Shown here: in pieces, positions 43,540-53,738 of the stretch
Position numbering within the stretch: the stretch's first letter is position 1
Layout of the letters: each line of letters opens with the position of its first letter
Assembly (NCBI GenBank): GCA_013298025.1
Contig: JAAFJE010000002.1
Span: forward strand, 248,001 to 312,000
Direction: 5' to 3'
Origin: Cytophagales bacterium
GTDB taxonomy: Bacteria > Bacteroidota > Bacteroidia > Cytophagales > Spirosomataceae
DNA: 64,000 bases
Translations under genes and position numbers: made by a program
Notes under the pieces: model-generated
Told to the model about the DNA's origin: nothing
Database searches by the model: none
What the model saw: the letters and a program-made list of their open reading frames with translations, nothing else

Positions 43540-44976
43540 ATGAAATTGCATTTCAAATTCTTCTTACTTGTCTGCACATGGGTTTTCTGTCATCCTACGC
43601 TACAAGCCCAACAAAAAGAGGGTTTTCTTATTAAAGGAAAAATCAACGGGATTCGAGATACAACGGTATTTTTGGCTCACTATTTCGGCTACAATCAACA
43701 AGTTATCAAAGATACGGCATTGGTCGATGCCCAAGGAAATTTTGTTTTTCAGGGCAATAAATCGCTGCCTCAAGGCCTTTACTTGGTGTCGTTGCCCAAA
43801 GGCAAATACCTTGACGTGGTGATAGCCGAACAACATTTCAGCTTTGAAACCGATACCAGCAATTTTGTCAAACATATCAAAATTACAGGTTCTAAAGAAA
43901 ATGAGCTGTTCTTTTCTTTTCAGCAACAAATGGCTCAACGCATTACGCAACTCAAAAGTTTGGATGCACAAGCGCGTACCCAAAATCCTAGTGCCGCCCA
44001 AGCCCTCAAAAAAGCCCAAGACGAACTCAAACAGTTTCAGCAAACGTGGCTTACGCAACACCAACAAACATTAGTCGCCAAAATTATCAAGGCTTCGCAA
44101 GAACCCGACATTCCAGCATACCCCAAACCTGTGCGTACCAAGGCCGATTCGGCAGCGTTGTATCAATTTCAGTTCAATTATTACAAAAATCACTTTTGGG
44201 ACAACTTCGATTTGAGCGACGAACGCCTCATACGTACACCGTTTTTACAGAAAAAATTAGAGCGTTATTTTGAAGACCTTACCATGCAGCAATCCGATTC
44301 GATTGCACTCGAAGCCGATAAACTCTTGGCAAAAGCAAAGGCAAAAGACTTGCGGAAATACATCATTTATAAAATTTCGAGTACTTACGAAAACCCAAAG
44401 ATTTTGGGTACAGATGGGGCGTTTGTCCACATGGCTGAAAAATATTACATTGGCGAGCCAGCCCTCTGGGATACCAGTACGGTACGACGAATGGGCGAAC
44501 GCATTGCAATCCTCAAAAATATCTTGATTGGTAAGCCTTTTCCTACGATTTACCTAACCGATACCTTGGGCAAAGAAATTGATATTAAACAAATTCCCGC
44601 CGATTATACCATCGTATTTTTATACGACCCCGAATGCAGCCACTGCCGTGAATCAGCACCTAAACTCAAACAAATTGCTGGTAATCTTGCCACAAAGAAT
44701 GTAAAGGTACTTGCCGCTTCTATCGACCGAGATGCCGAAAAATGGAAGAAATTCATCAAAGAGTTTGGGTTTCAGTCTTTTGTCAATGGCATTGATATTC
44801 ACAAAAATCCGCAGTCAGGCAAACCCGAATATTATACCGATTTCCTGAAAGTATTCGATGTGTATGCAACGCCTGTAATTTATGTGTTGAATAAAAACAA
44901 ACAAATTATTGCCAAACGCTTGGCCATTGAGCAAGTAGAAGATTTCATTGATTTTTATAGCCGAAAAGCCAAATAA
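43540..44976 (+). CDS. Exported TlpA-like thioredoxin-domain protein, first tandem copy
   Basis: 478 residues with a signal peptide (KFFLLVCTWVFCHPTLQAQ). The N-terminal DUF4369-like domain (FLIKGKINGIRDTTVFLAHY) is followed by a DUF5106-like helical region (about 130-320). The C-terminal thioredoxin-like domain has the redox motif CSHC (C366, C369) in LYDPECSHCRESAPKLKQ, and a cis-Pro segment YATPVIYVL. It is predicted to be a periplasmic thiol-disulfide oxidoreductase with unknown partner. The next gene, 64 bp downstream, has the same architecture. Confidence 0.9.
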   Translation: MKLHFKFFLLVCTWVFCHPTLQAQQKEGFLIKGKINGIRDTTVFLAHYFGYNQQVIKDTALVDAQGNFVFQGNKSLPQGLYLVSLPKGKYLDVVIAEQHFSFETDTSNFVKHIKITGSKENELFFSFQQQMAQRITQLKSLDAQARTQNPSAAQALKKAQDELKQFQQTWLTQHQQTLVAKIIKASQEPDIPAYPKPVRTKADSAALYQFQFNYYKNHFWDNFDLSDERLIRTPFLQKKLERYFEDLTMQQSDSIALEADKLLAKAKAKDLRKYIIYKISSTYENPKILGTDGAFVHMAEKYYIGEPALWDTSTVRRMGERIAILKNILIGKPFPTIYLTDTLGKEIDIKQIPADYTIVFLYDPECSHCRESAPKLKQIAGNLATKNVKVLAASIDRDAEKWKKFIKEFGFQSFVNGIDIHKNPQSGKPEYYTDFLKVFDVYATPVIYVLNKNKQIIAKRLAIEQVEDFIDFYSRKAK

Positions 44977-45040
44977 ACCAACCCGTACAATTATATTCAA
45001 AGGTAGTTTTTGTATTACCTCCAACCACTTTTTTGCTTAT

Positions 45041-46411
45041 ATGATGTTCTTTTTCAGATACATAACGCTGGCTATATTTTGCTTGGGTTGTTGCTCTTTC
45101 TCAAGTGTAGCCCAAAGTTATCAGATTGAAGCCACTTTTGAAGGACTCAAAGACTCGGTGTGTTACTTGAGTTTTTATTATGAAAACGAGCATTTTGTAC
45201 AAGATTCGGCACAAATAGATGCCCAAGGAAAAGTAATTTTTCGAGGAAATACGCCTTTAGAGCCTGGCCTTTACAACCTCATGATTGGGCATTGGCAAAG
45301 CCTCGATTTGCTCGTGACTGAGCAACCTTTTACTTGTACGTTCAAGGCAAATGCCCAAAATATCGTAGGTACATTGATTTTTACGAACTCCAGAGAAAAC
45401 GATTTATTTTACAGTTATCAAAAAAAAGTATTACAAGATACCGAAAAAATCAATGCTTTGCAGGGCGATAATCCTGCTGTTGTGCAGCAAAAACAACAAT
45501 TGCAATATGCGTTAGGACAGTACCAACAAAAGTTTTTAAAAGCCTTTGAAAACACCTTTGCCGCCAAACTCATCAAAGCTCAATTGGCTTTAGAAGTACC
45601 ACAGGCGATTCAAAACCAAGATGCACTAGCCATGAATCGCTTTTTTGTGCAACATTTTTTCGATAACCTCGACCTTCATGACGAGCGGTTTATCCGAACG
45701 CCCTATTTGCACAATGCCCTAAACAACTATTTTGAGCCTTTGTCTTTTTTACCTGTTGACTCGCTCAACAAGCTCGTTGACCTTGTTATTGCCAAAGCTC
45801 CTTCTCTTTCGTTACTTCAAAAATACCTTATTACTAAAACAGCGAGCATTTTTGAAAATAGCAAAACCATGGGGCATGATGCCGTTTTTGTGCATATTTT
45901 ACAGCAACATTACCTTAAAAAGCCTAGCCTTTGGGATGCTCAAACGCTGCAATTGGTACAAGAAAGAGTGTTTTATTTAGAAAAATTGTTGATAGGCAAA
46001 ACCATTCCCGCATTAGTCTTGCAAGATACCCAAAACCAGCACTTGCGTTTGCACGAAATTCCTGCCAAATGTACGCTGTTATACATTTACGCCGCCGATT
46101 GCCAGCATTGCCAGCAGTTTACGCCACAGTTGCTGGCATTACTACAAAAATACCAACACAAAGGCTTTAAGGTATTGGCAGCGATGTTTGGCAACGATTT
46201 GGATACTTGGAAAGACTTTATTCAAAGCTTTCATACCGAGGCCTTTCTCAATGGCATAGACCCCACGGGCAAGGTGAATTTTTACCAAGAATTTGACGCT
46301 CAATTTACTCCTACCATGTATGTATTAGACGACAAAAAACGCATCATTGGCAAAGGAAATCTACGCATAGAATCCTTAGAAAGCATTGTAAAACAACAAG
46401 TTGCTCCTTAA
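45041..46411 (+). CDS. Exported TlpA-like thioredoxin-domain protein, second tandem copy
   Basis: 456 residues from the ATG at 45041; the longer frame from 44948 overlaps the previous gene and lacks a signal there. The signal peptide is FFFRYITLAIFCLGCCSFSSVAQ. Same order as the upstream copy: a DUF4369-like domain, a DUF5106-like region (with NLDLHDERFIRTPYLHNAL closely matching the first copy) and a thioredoxin domain with CQHC (C354, C357). The two proteins are clearly paralogous but well diverged, so the duplication is old. Both probably act on periplasmic disulfides. Confidence 0.9.
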   Translation: MMFFFRYITLAIFCLGCCSFSSVAQSYQIEATFEGLKDSVCYLSFYYENEHFVQDSAQIDAQGKVIFRGNTPLEPGLYNLMIGHWQSLDLLVTEQPFTCTFKANAQNIVGTLIFTNSRENDLFYSYQKKVLQDTEKINALQGDNPAVVQQKQQLQYALGQYQQKFLKAFENTFAAKLIKAQLALEVPQAIQNQDALAMNRFFVQHFFDNLDLHDERFIRTPYLHNALNNYFEPLSFLPVDSLNKLVDLVIAKAPSLSLLQKYLITKTASIFENSKTMGHDAVFVHILQQHYLKKPSLWDAQTLQLVQERVFYLEKLLIGKTIPALVLQDTQNQHLRLHEIPAKCTLLYIYAADCQHCQQFTPQLLALLQKYQHKGFKVLAAMFGNDLDTWKDFIQSFHTEAFLNGIDPTGKVNFYQEFDAQFTPTMYVLDDKKRIIGKGNLRIESLESIVKQQVAP

Positions 46412-46417
46412 ACGTAC

Positions 46418-47317
46418 TTACTTCATACTGGCTCTTTTCACCAAATAAGCGTGTAGAATTTGGTCGAAACCTTGGGCTACATCAGCTTCGATAAAATCAA
46501 TTTTGTATTGCCCACATTTGAGTTTTAGTTCGTGATAAAAGCCCTGTAAAATTTGTTGGTAGTCGGTCTTGATTTGGGCAGGATTCAGCCTTACACGTTC
46601 GTTGGTTTCTACGTCGATAAACTCATAAGGGCGGTCGGCGAAGGCAAAATCCGACTCTGTTTTTTTATCAGTTACATGAAAAATCAGCACTTCGTGGCGG
46701 TTGTGTTTGAGGTGTTGTAAGGCCGAAAAAAGCTTATCCGACTCGGCAATATTATCGAACATATCGCTGAATATAATCACCAAGGAACGGCGGTGAATCT
46801 GCTCGGCAATCTCATGAATCACCGAAGCCACACCCGTTTTTTTGCCCTGCGAAGGACTGTCTAATATTTGTTGTAAATCAAGTAAAATTTTGTGTACATG
46901 CGTAGGCGTTGACTTCATTTGGGTGTGCAACTCAATACGGTCGGCAAAAGTAATCAAGCTCAACGCATCTTTTTGCTTTTGCAACATATACGCCAAAGCA
47001 CCTGCCGCCAAGCAGGCAAACTTCATTTTGAGGTGTGTTTTTTCAGGATAATACATCGACGACGACACATCGAGGAGCAAATGGCAACGCAAATTGGTTT
47101 CCTCTTCGTAGCGTTTGGTGTATAATCTATCGGTTTTGGCATACACTTTCCAGTCGATATGTCGGGTACTATCGCCCGTATTGTAGAGCTGATGTTCGGC
47201 AAATTCTACCGAAAATCCATGAAAAGGCGATTTATGCAAGCCCGTAATAAAGCCCTCCACCATCTGCTTTGCCAGAAACTCGATGTTTCCGTATTCTCTG
47301 ATTTTTGCTAAATCCAT
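46418..47317 (-). CDS. DUF58 domain protein
   Basis: 299 residues of the DUF58 family. FHGFSVEFAEHQLYNTGDSTRHIDWKVYAKTD is the diagnostic core (the RxIDWxxxA block), followed by a von Willebrand A-like part with LLLDVSSSM, the DxSxS metal site. Cytoplasmic. In many bacteria it is encoded beside a MoxR ATPase and acts in protein assembly or stress response; no MoxR gene is adjacent here. It converges with the thioredoxin-like gene, 6 bp apart. Confidence 0.9.
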   Translation of the reverse strand: MDLAKIREYGNIEFLAKQMVEGFITGLHKSPFHGFSVEFAEHQLYNTGDSTRHIDWKVYAKTDRLYTKRYEEETNLRCHLLLDVSSSMYYPEKTHLKMKFACLAAGALAYMLQKQKDALSLITFADRIELHTQMKSTPTHVHKILLDLQQILDSPSQGKKTGVASVIHEIAEQIHRRSLVIIFSDMFDNIAESDKLFSALQHLKHNRHEVLIFHVTDKKTESDFAFADRPYEFIDVETNERVRLNPAQIKTDYQQILQGFYHELKLKCGQYKIDFIEADVAQGFDQILHAYLVKRASMK

Positions 47318-47424
47318 TCCTTAATACGCAAATTATTGCAGGCGTTATGCTTGCGTTGTTCTCAAAAAAGTGTAATTAAATACTGATGTTAATTCTTTGA
47401 ATTATTCAATTTGAAACATAGGCA

Positions 47425-48030
47425 TTACTTTTTACTCGACTTGGATGTTTGTTTCTTTTGTTTCGATAATTTACGTAAATACGAGCGTACTTTCAATCTT
47501 CTATAACGCAAATGTGGGTATTTTCGTTTATGCCAATTTTTTCGGAAGCGATAATATTTTTGTGGCTGTACGATAGGTTTTTGGTAAAATTTATTTTCCA
47601 GCTTGGGGCTAGACACCACACGCAGCGAATCATACGATTCGAGCATCACATCGCCATCAAATCCTACCACTTTTAGGCGTACTTTGGTAAGCCCGTCTTT
47701 TCTCATTTTGAGCCACTTAGCCGGATTTTCGGTAAGGTCGATAATTCGCCCGGGTCTATGAGGACCACGGTCGTTGATACGCACAATCACAAAACGTTTG
47801 TTTTGTAAATTGGTCACTTCGAGCATCGTACCAAACGGAAGCGTATTATGTGCGGCGGTATATTGGTTTTTTTTAAGAATTTCGCCCGTAGAAGTAGGTT
47901 TATTATAAAATTTATTGGCGTAAAACGACGCAATTCCATACGATTCGTCGCCTAGTTTCTGGGCAAAAGTCGCATAATACCCTTGCAACAGCAGGATAAC
48001 GAGCAAGCATTTACAACACGATTGTTTCAT
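47425..48030 (-). CDS. RlpA-like septal ring lytic transglycosylase family protein
   Basis: 201 residues with a signal peptide (CKCLLVILLLQGYYATFAQ). A double-psi beta-barrel domain carries the RlpA blocks: GIASFYANKFYNKPTSTGE, YTAAHNTLPFGTMLEVTN and VRINDRGPHRPGRIIDLT, with the Asp of NDRGP at the catalytic place. There is no SPOR domain; the C-terminus is very basic (lysine-rich from about residue 150), which might bind the wall or other polyanions. Presumed to cleave bare glycan strands in the cell wall. Confidence 0.88.
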   Translation of the reverse strand: MKQSCCKCLLVILLLQGYYATFAQKLGDESYGIASFYANKFYNKPTSTGEILKKNQYTAAHNTLPFGTMLEVTNLQNKRFVIVRINDRGPHRPGRIIDLTENPAKWLKMRKDGLTKVRLKVVGFDGDVMLESYDSLRVVSSPKLENKFYQKPIVQPQKYYRFRKNWHKRKYPHLRYRRLKVRSYLRKLSKQKKQTSKSSKK

Positions 48031-48277
48031 ATAAAGTGATTAGTGGTACTGTACAAATATAACCAAATTTTTCGCTTAAAATGAATAAAGTTGCACTATA
48101 CAAATCTATGCTTTTTAGATTCAAAATAAAAATATTTATTGGTTTTGTTATATTTTTACTTATAAATATTTAGCTTAAAAGTGCAAAATACCAATTTTAT
48201 TTTATGGCATTTTTTTTGTTAGAATCAATAAAATTTTTACTTTTACCAATCCATAAACCCTAAATATTAATAGTACA

Positions 48278-48595
48278 GTGGAAGAAAGAGAAAGAGAAGA
48301 ATTGTTTTCAAAGCGCATTAGAGCGGGGAAAAGGACGTATTTCTTCGATGTGAAATCAACTCGCTCAAACGACTATTACATTACCATCACCGAAAGTCGT
48401 CGTTATCAAAAAGATGATGGCTTTGCTTACGAGAAGCATAAGATGTTCCTTTATAAAGAGGACTTCGACAAGTTCTTGGAAGGGCTCAAAGAAGCTGTTG
48501 ACCATGTAAAACATGAGTTATTACCAGATGTTGATTTTTCGCAATTCAATCGTGAAGAGGACGAAGGATTTGGTAGCGATTTGAAATGGGAGTAA
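48278..48595 (+). CDS. PUR-alpha family (DUF3276) nucleic-acid-binding protein
   Basis: 105 residues. The start is GTG at 48278; no in-frame ATG precedes it and the N-terminus (EEREREELFSKRIRAGKRTYFFDV) matches the family, so GTG is accepted. The Bacteroidota DUF3276 family has the PUR-alpha fold (KSTRSNDYYITITESRR, then a long C-terminal helix) and binds single-stranded DNA or RNA. It is a single small gene between RlpA and ychF, with its own terminator. Confidence 0.9.
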   Translation: MEEREREELFSKRIRAGKRTYFFDVKSTRSNDYYITITESRRYQKDDGFAYEKHKMFLYKEDFDKFLEGLKEAVDHVKHELLPDVDFSQFNREEDEGFGSDLKWE

Positions 48596-48663
48596 GCAGT
48601 GTTTGAACGGCCACCTTTGAAAGTGATTTTGATGGTATGCCTGATTTCAAATCCAAATGCCTT

Positions 48664-48685
48664 AGCCTCTGATTTTTCAGAGGCT
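48664..48685 (+). terminator. Terminator of the PUR-alpha gene
   Basis: agcctctga (48664-48672) and tcagaggct (48677-48685) form a 9-bp stem with a T4 loop, then a T run. Confidence 0.85.
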
Positions 48686-48777
48686 TTTTGTTGTTACAGG
48701 AATATTAGCGTAACTTTGCGTGGCAAAAACGACAAGCTATCGTAATTGATGAGCGAAAACAAATAACAAAAACTTCA

Positions 48778-49884
48778 ATGGGTTTAAAATGTGGTATTGT
48801 AGGTTTACCAAACGTAGGAAAATCTACTTTGTTTAGTGCGATTTCTTCTAATAAGGCCGAAGCTGCCAACTATCCTTTCTGCACAATTGAGCCAAATGTT
48901 GGCGTAGTAACAGTTCCTGATGAGCGTTTACAAATACTTGAACAATTGGTAAATCCGCAGCGTGTTTTGCCTACTGTAATCGAGTTTGTTGATATTGCTG
49001 GGCTTGTAAAAGGGGCTTCGCAAGGAGCAGGTTTAGGGAATAAATTCTTGGCAAATATTCGTGAAGTAGATGCCATTATTCACGTGGTGCGTTGCTTTGC
49101 CGACGACAACATTGTACACGTAGAAGGACGTGTAAACCCTGTTTCGGACAAAGAAATCATTGATTTTGAATTGCAATTAAAAGATTTAGAATCTATTGAG
49201 AAAAAGCTACAAAAATTTGAGCGTGCTGCCAAAGCTGGCGATGCCAAAGCCAAGCAAATTGTGGCTGCACTCAACCAATACAAAGCAGCCCTCGAAGCGG
49301 GCAAATCGGCCAGAACCGTGCAAGGCTTAGACCCTGAATTGAAGCACGAAGCCGTGGGCGATTTGTTTTTGTTGACCGACAAACCCGTTATTTACGTTGC
49401 CAACGTTGACGAAAATGCCATTCAGGCAGGAAGCAATGAATACGTAGAAACTTTGCGTGCAACAGTAGCCGAAGAAAACGCCCAAGTAATTGTGATTTGT
49501 GCTGCCGTAGAATCGCAGATTTCAGAGATTGAAGACCTCGACGAGCGTCAGATGTTTTTAGAAGAATATGGCTTGAAAGAATCGGGCTTATCGCAGTTGA
49601 TTCGGGCTTCTTATGCCTTGCTCAACTTGATTACTTACTTTACGGCTGGCGTAAAAGAAGTACGTGCTTGGACAATCCAGAAAGGTTGGAAAGCACCTGC
49701 GGCGGCTGGCGTAATTCACTCCGATTTTGAGAGAGGTTTTATTCGTGCCGAGGTAATCAAATTGACCGACTATCAGCAATACAAATCAGAAAATGCGTGC
49801 AAAGAAGCAGGCAAAATCAGTGTAGAAGGCAAAGAATATGTAGTGCAAGACGGCGACATCATGCACTTCCGTTTCAATGTGTAG
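48778..49884 (+). CDS. ychF: Redox-regulated ATPase YchF
   Basis: 368 residues of the Obg-related YchF/OLA1 family, which hydrolyses ATP in place of GTP and associates with ribosomes. G1 is GLPNVGKST (residues 8-16), G3 is the [18 protein letters not shown] block, and the G4 site is changed (VANVDENA), as usual for this family. The C-terminal TGS domain is present ([20 protein letters not shown], then [11 protein letters not shown]). The length equals the family norm. Single gene with a strong bidirectional terminator downstream. Confidence 0.97.
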   Translation: MGLKCGIVGLPNVGKSTLFSAISSNKAEAANYPFCTIEPNVGVVTVPDERLQILEQLVNPQRVLPTVIEFVDIAGLVKGASQGAGLGNKFLANIREVDAIIHVVRCFADDNIVHVEGRVNPVSDKEIIDFELQLKDLESIEKKLQKFERAAKAGDAKAKQIVAALNQYKAALEAGKSARTVQGLDPELKHEAVGDLFLLTDKPVIYVANVDENAIQAGSNEYVETLRATVAEENAQVIVICAAVESQISEIEDLDERQMFLEEYGLKESGLSQLIRASYALLNLITYFTAGVKEVRAWTIQKGWKAPAAAGVIHSDFERGFIRAEVIKLTDYQQYKSENACKEAGKISVEGKEYVVQDGDIMHFRFNV

Positions 49885-49902
49885 CCTAGCCAACACCATG
49901 AC

Positions 49903-49944
49903 ATAAAAAATGACTGAGTAGTACGCTGCTCAGTCATTTTTTAT
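49903..49944. terminator. Bidirectional terminator between ychF and the response regulator
   Basis: ataaaaaatgactgag (49903-49918) is perfectly complementary to 49929-49944, giving A and T runs on both sides of a 10-bp core stem. Confidence 0.85.
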
Positions 49945-49966
49945 GATACTACTCCTCATCAAATTG

Positions 49967-50389
49967 TTATAAGAAATATTTTTTCAATTCTCCATTTTTT
50001 TTCAACTCGTTCAGAATCTCCATCGTGAGCGGTTTACTGATAAATTCTAACACGATTTTGTAGCGACCAGCTCGTACAAAATCTTCGGGGTCGATGGTGG
50101 ACGACAAGATACAGATTTTGGTTTCGGGGTATTTGAGCGTAAATTTTTCGAGATACGCCTTCAAGAAAGCCCAGCCGTCCATAATAGGCATATTCAAGTC
50201 GAGAAATATCAGCGATGGCACAGTAGCGTCTTCGCCCGTAGCCTTTCCTACATTTTCAAAAAAATCAAGTGCCTCTTTCCCATTTTTGGCTGTTACTACT
50301 TTTTTTGCAAAACCGTTGTTTTTGATAGCGAACTCACAAAGTGAGAGTGCTATCAAATCATCATCCACAACTAATACTCTTTCTATCAT
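49967..50389 (-). CDS. Single-domain response regulator
   Basis: 140 residues, receiver domain only. Acidic pocket residues are VVDDD (D9-D11), the phospho-acceptor is D64 in IFLDLNMPIMDGW, and the conserved Lys lies in FISKPL. No output domain, so it acts through protein contacts or passes phosphate on. It is transcribed in the same direction as, and just downstream of, the hybrid kinase gene (75 bp), which is the probable partner. Confidence 0.92.
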   Translation of the reverse strand: MIERVLVVDDDLIALSLCEFAIKNNGFAKKVVTAKNGKEALDFFENVGKATGEDATVPSLIFLDLNMPIMDGWAFLKAYLEKFTLKYPETKICILSSTIDPEDFVRAGRYKIVLEFISKPLTMEILNELKKNGELKKYFL

Positions 50390-50464
50390 TTGTTAATTTA
50401 GCGAAAGGATTTTGTACCCTCTCTGAATTTCGTTTATAATTTTGTCCTTATTTTCCCTGTTATT

Positions 50465-53191
50465 TTAATAACGTTTGAACGACACAATAAAGGTTGTTCC
50501 CTCATCTACTTTGCTTTGTACTTCTATATTGCCACCTAATGCCCTGATTTGTGAATGAATGATATAAAGCCCCAATCCCTTACTGTCGGTATGGTGATGA
50601 AAGCGTTGGTACAAGCCAAAAACTTTATCGCCATGACGTTCGAGGTCGATGCCCAATCCATTGTCACAAAAATATAATTTTATAAACTCCTTAGTTTTTT
50701 TTGTATAAATCTTAACATGCAAGACCCGCTCAGGCGAATGATACTTGAAGGCATTAGTAATTAAATTTTGAAAAATGCTCTCCAAATAAGTTGAATTAAA
50801 CACAATTTGATTGGCAGCCGAGAAATCAACATCGAGCGTCGATTCTACCTTTTTTTGTAAGTATGCCAAATTATTGAATGTTTTTTGAAAAACCGAATCT
50901 AAGCTCAATAATTGTTGTTCAATATTAACATTATTTTTGATAACTAGGATATTTAAAAGGTCATTTACCGTTTGGTTCAATATGAGCGTTGATTCTTTGA
51001 ACTTTTCCAATAAAAACAAAGTTGTTGGGTCTTGTACAGCTTTGGGGTTTATCAAATCCATAATGCCCAATAGATTCGACAAAGGTGCTCGTAAATTATG
51101 CGAAGTAATGTACGAAAACTGCTTCAAATCTCGGTTGTTTTCGGTAAGTTCTTTGATGAGCATTTCTCGCTCAACATCATTTTGTTTTTTGGCGGTAATG
51201 TCTCGTCCCGACGCAAAGATGATGTCTTCGGCAGGAATCTGCGTCATCGACCACGAAATCCACCGAATGCTCCTATCTTGTGCGATACACCTGAGTTCAA
51301 ACGAAGGAATGGTTTGTTTGGCTTTCAACTCGCTCAAAGCGGCTTGTAAAATCGCCCAATCTTCTGGATGCACCAGCCGTTTGATAGGCTTGTCGATGAG
51401 GGCATCTTGCGGATAGCCCAGCAACTGAGTAAAGGCTTTATTTACCTGCATAAAATATCCTTTATGGCTTGCCATACCCAACAAATCTTGGCTCAATTCA
51501 AACATATAATTGAGGTGTTCTTCGGAAGTACGGCGTTCTATTTCCATGCCCAACTGCTTGCAGATGCGTTCCATAAAATCGAGCAAAGCCAAATCTTTGG
51601 GCATATTTTTATGGTGGAAAAAAATAATCCAAGCCACATAATGCCCTTTAAAACTAATGGGCACCGAAAACCCCGACCTCAAGCCTATTTGTTCAGCAAG
51701 GTTGGCCCTTAGAAACAATCGCTCATTTTGTAAATCTTCTATCCAATAAGTATTGTAGTGCTTTGATTTTCTTTTAAAAACCGTTTGCTCCATCGGAATA
51801 AGCTTATTTTTAGCTTCTTCCACAAATGTCACTCGTTCAGGATGCTTACAGTCAAAATCATAAGCTACGAGTTTTATACTCTCTTTGTCGTAATCAGATA
51901 GCCAAATTTCTGCAAAATCCCATCCGATGTATTCTCTGCCATACTTCAATACCGCTCGTAGCCCATTTTGAAGGCTATTGGCTCTTCTAAGTTTTTCTAC
52001 AATCTCTAGTAAAAACAAGCGTTCGTTTTGAGCATTCACCTGTGCCGTAATATCCACAGCCAATACCTGTGTCGCTTTTCTACCGTCAAAAAGGATGTCC
52101 ATTGCCGTAATATCAACAAACATCACTTCTCCATTTTTTTTCAGGTGCTTTACCTGATGGTGTCGCACGGGGTTGTTGGGTCGCCACTCTTTACGGGTAT
52201 TCAGGAAAAAAGACTCTTCTCCGGGCTTTCGCAACTGTGGCACCGTAAGATTCAAAAACTCTTCTCTTTGATAGCCATAGTACCTACTTGCAGCGGCATT
52301 TGCTTCTACAATCCTTAAAGTTTGGACATCATATATCCAAGCAGGATATGGATTTTGGGTAAAAAACGAAGCATATTGCTCTTTAGAAATATGAATCAAC
52401 GATTCGCTGTGCTTGCGTTCCTGAATATTAAGCATCAAACCTACAATTCGTACAGGTTTGCCATCAGCATCGCACAGAATATATCCTTTTTCTAAAATCC
52501 ACGCATAATTGCCTTCTTTTTCTCTAAAGCGATATTCTATTTCCCAATAACGTTTGGCTTCATCAATCAACGACTCTGCTATGATTTGACTTACATATAA
52601 TTGGTCGTCAGGATGAATATTATTATTCCAGAAATAATAATCTTTGTCAAAATCCTGCGAAGTATAGCCTAATTGCTCAAAAAAAAGTGTGCCAGTCCGT
52701 TTTACACGATGATTGATATAGTCAATGTCACAGATGGCCATCCGTTCGTTATTGTCTGTCAAATATCTATTTTCAAAGAACTTTGCCCCTTTTTTTATCA
52801 ACAGCAAACAATCTTCTACAACCTTCTTAACGTTTACTTCGTTGTAGCTCCCCTTGATTAAGTAATGTTTTGCTCCATTTACTAAAGCCAACAAAGTAGT
52901 TTCTGGCGCTTCTACTTCGCACAAAGCAATGATAGGCAGCTTGTTGTCTGTCATATCCATAACACGTACAAAACAATCTGCTCCACTACAATTATCAAGT
53001 AATAAATCAAGGAAAATTACATCGAAAGAAGAATCTTCCAGCAAGATTTCTTTGGCGGTATCCAAATCTAGGGCATGCACAATTTGGGTTGTGCCTAATT
53101 GTGCCGTCATCAAGCAATCGGTCAACAAATCATATTCTTCCTGCTTATCTTCGATGATAAGGATACGCAGTGCTTTTGCATTATGCAACAT
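50465..53191 (-). CDS. Hybrid histidine kinase: REC, PAS, PAS, GAF, PAS, HisKA, HATPase
   Basis: 908 residues, no signal peptide and no membrane segment, so cytoplasmic. Order: an N-terminal receiver (about 9-125, acidic ED at 14-15, phospho-acceptor D62 in VIFLDLLLD), a PAS with PAC (about 150-265), a second PAS (YASFFTQNPYPAWIYD), a GAF-like domain (about 400-550), a third PAS (LLGMASHKGYFMQVN), HisKA with the phospho-His H698 in SYITSHNLRAPLSN, and a HATPase domain (FQNLITNAFKYHSPE N-box, CDNGLGID, HTDSKGLGLYI). A receiver at the N-terminus suggests input from another kinase. The signal sensed is unknown. Confidence 0.93.
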   Translation of the reverse strand: MLHNAKALRILIIEDKQEEYDLLTDCLMTAQLGTTQIVHALDLDTAKEILLEDSSFDVIFLDLLLDNCSGADCFVRVMDMTDNKLPIIALCEVEAPETTLLALVNGAKHYLIKGSYNEVNVKKVVEDCLLLIKKGAKFFENRYLTDNNERMAICDIDYINHRVKRTGTLFFEQLGYTSQDFDKDYYFWNNNIHPDDQLYVSQIIAESLIDEAKRYWEIEYRFREKEGNYAWILEKGYILCDADGKPVRIVGLMLNIQERKHSESLIHISKEQYASFFTQNPYPAWIYDVQTLRIVEANAAASRYYGYQREEFLNLTVPQLRKPGEESFFLNTRKEWRPNNPVRHHQVKHLKKNGEVMFVDITAMDILFDGRKATQVLAVDITAQVNAQNERLFLLEIVEKLRRANSLQNGLRAVLKYGREYIGWDFAEIWLSDYDKESIKLVAYDFDCKHPERVTFVEEAKNKLIPMEQTVFKRKSKHYNTYWIEDLQNERLFLRANLAEQIGLRSGFSVPISFKGHYVAWIIFFHHKNMPKDLALLDFMERICKQLGMEIERRTSEEHLNYMFELSQDLLGMASHKGYFMQVNKAFTQLLGYPQDALIDKPIKRLVHPEDWAILQAALSELKAKQTIPSFELRCIAQDRSIRWISWSMTQIPAEDIIFASGRDITAKKQNDVEREMLIKELTENNRDLKQFSYITSHNLRAPLSNLLGIMDLINPKAVQDPTTLFLLEKFKESTLILNQTVNDLLNILVIKNNVNIEQQLLSLDSVFQKTFNNLAYLQKKVESTLDVDFSAANQIVFNSTYLESIFQNLITNAFKYHSPERVLHVKIYTKKTKEFIKLYFCDNGLGIDLERHGDKVFGLYQRFHHHTDSKGLGLYIIHSQIRALGGNIEVQSKVDEGTTFIVSFKRY

Positions 53192-53488
53192 ACGCTAAAT
53201 TATTCAGCTTTTAAATTTTGGTAAGGATAGCACAAAGCCCTACACAATGTTAGGCTTTAATCAATCTTAAATGATGTTTTTCATAATTAACATTAGAGCG
53301 ATTACTTTGATAAAAGTTAGGTATTAACTTTTAGTTGAGCAGCAACGAATAGAGGGGTTTGACGAATCAAAGATTTATATTATAAAATATGAGTAAAATT
53401 ACGGATATAATTTGAAAATACCTTAGCCATATTGTATGACATTGCTCATAACTTATACCTAACTACCATCAGATTACAGCAATTAAGC

Positions 53489-53538
53489 AAAAAAAAGCGA
53501 GCAATTAGTATCAAGGAACTTGATATTTAACTGCTCGC
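53489..53538 (-). terminator. Minus-strand terminator without a known upstream gene
   Basis: The outer stem gcgagca (53497-53503) and tgctcgc (53532-53538) and the inner stem tatcaag/cttgata surround a gaa loop. On the minus strand it is followed by eight T (53489-53496). No annotated minus-strand gene lies upstream except the 33-codon frame at 53739-53840. Confidence 0.6.
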
Positions 53539-53738
53539 ATTGAAGTGCATTGTAATATGAAAAATTAACAGTATGCCATGTATCGTCTAAGAATAAAGAA
53601 GCAATATGGTCATAGAACGATTAACATTACCGCCAAATTTTCTTATTTTATCATTCACCATTCACTCCCGATTGGCTTAATGATTATGTATAATAAATGA
53701 CGTTTGGGCTATCCTTCAAGGAAGAGAAACCTCATTTA

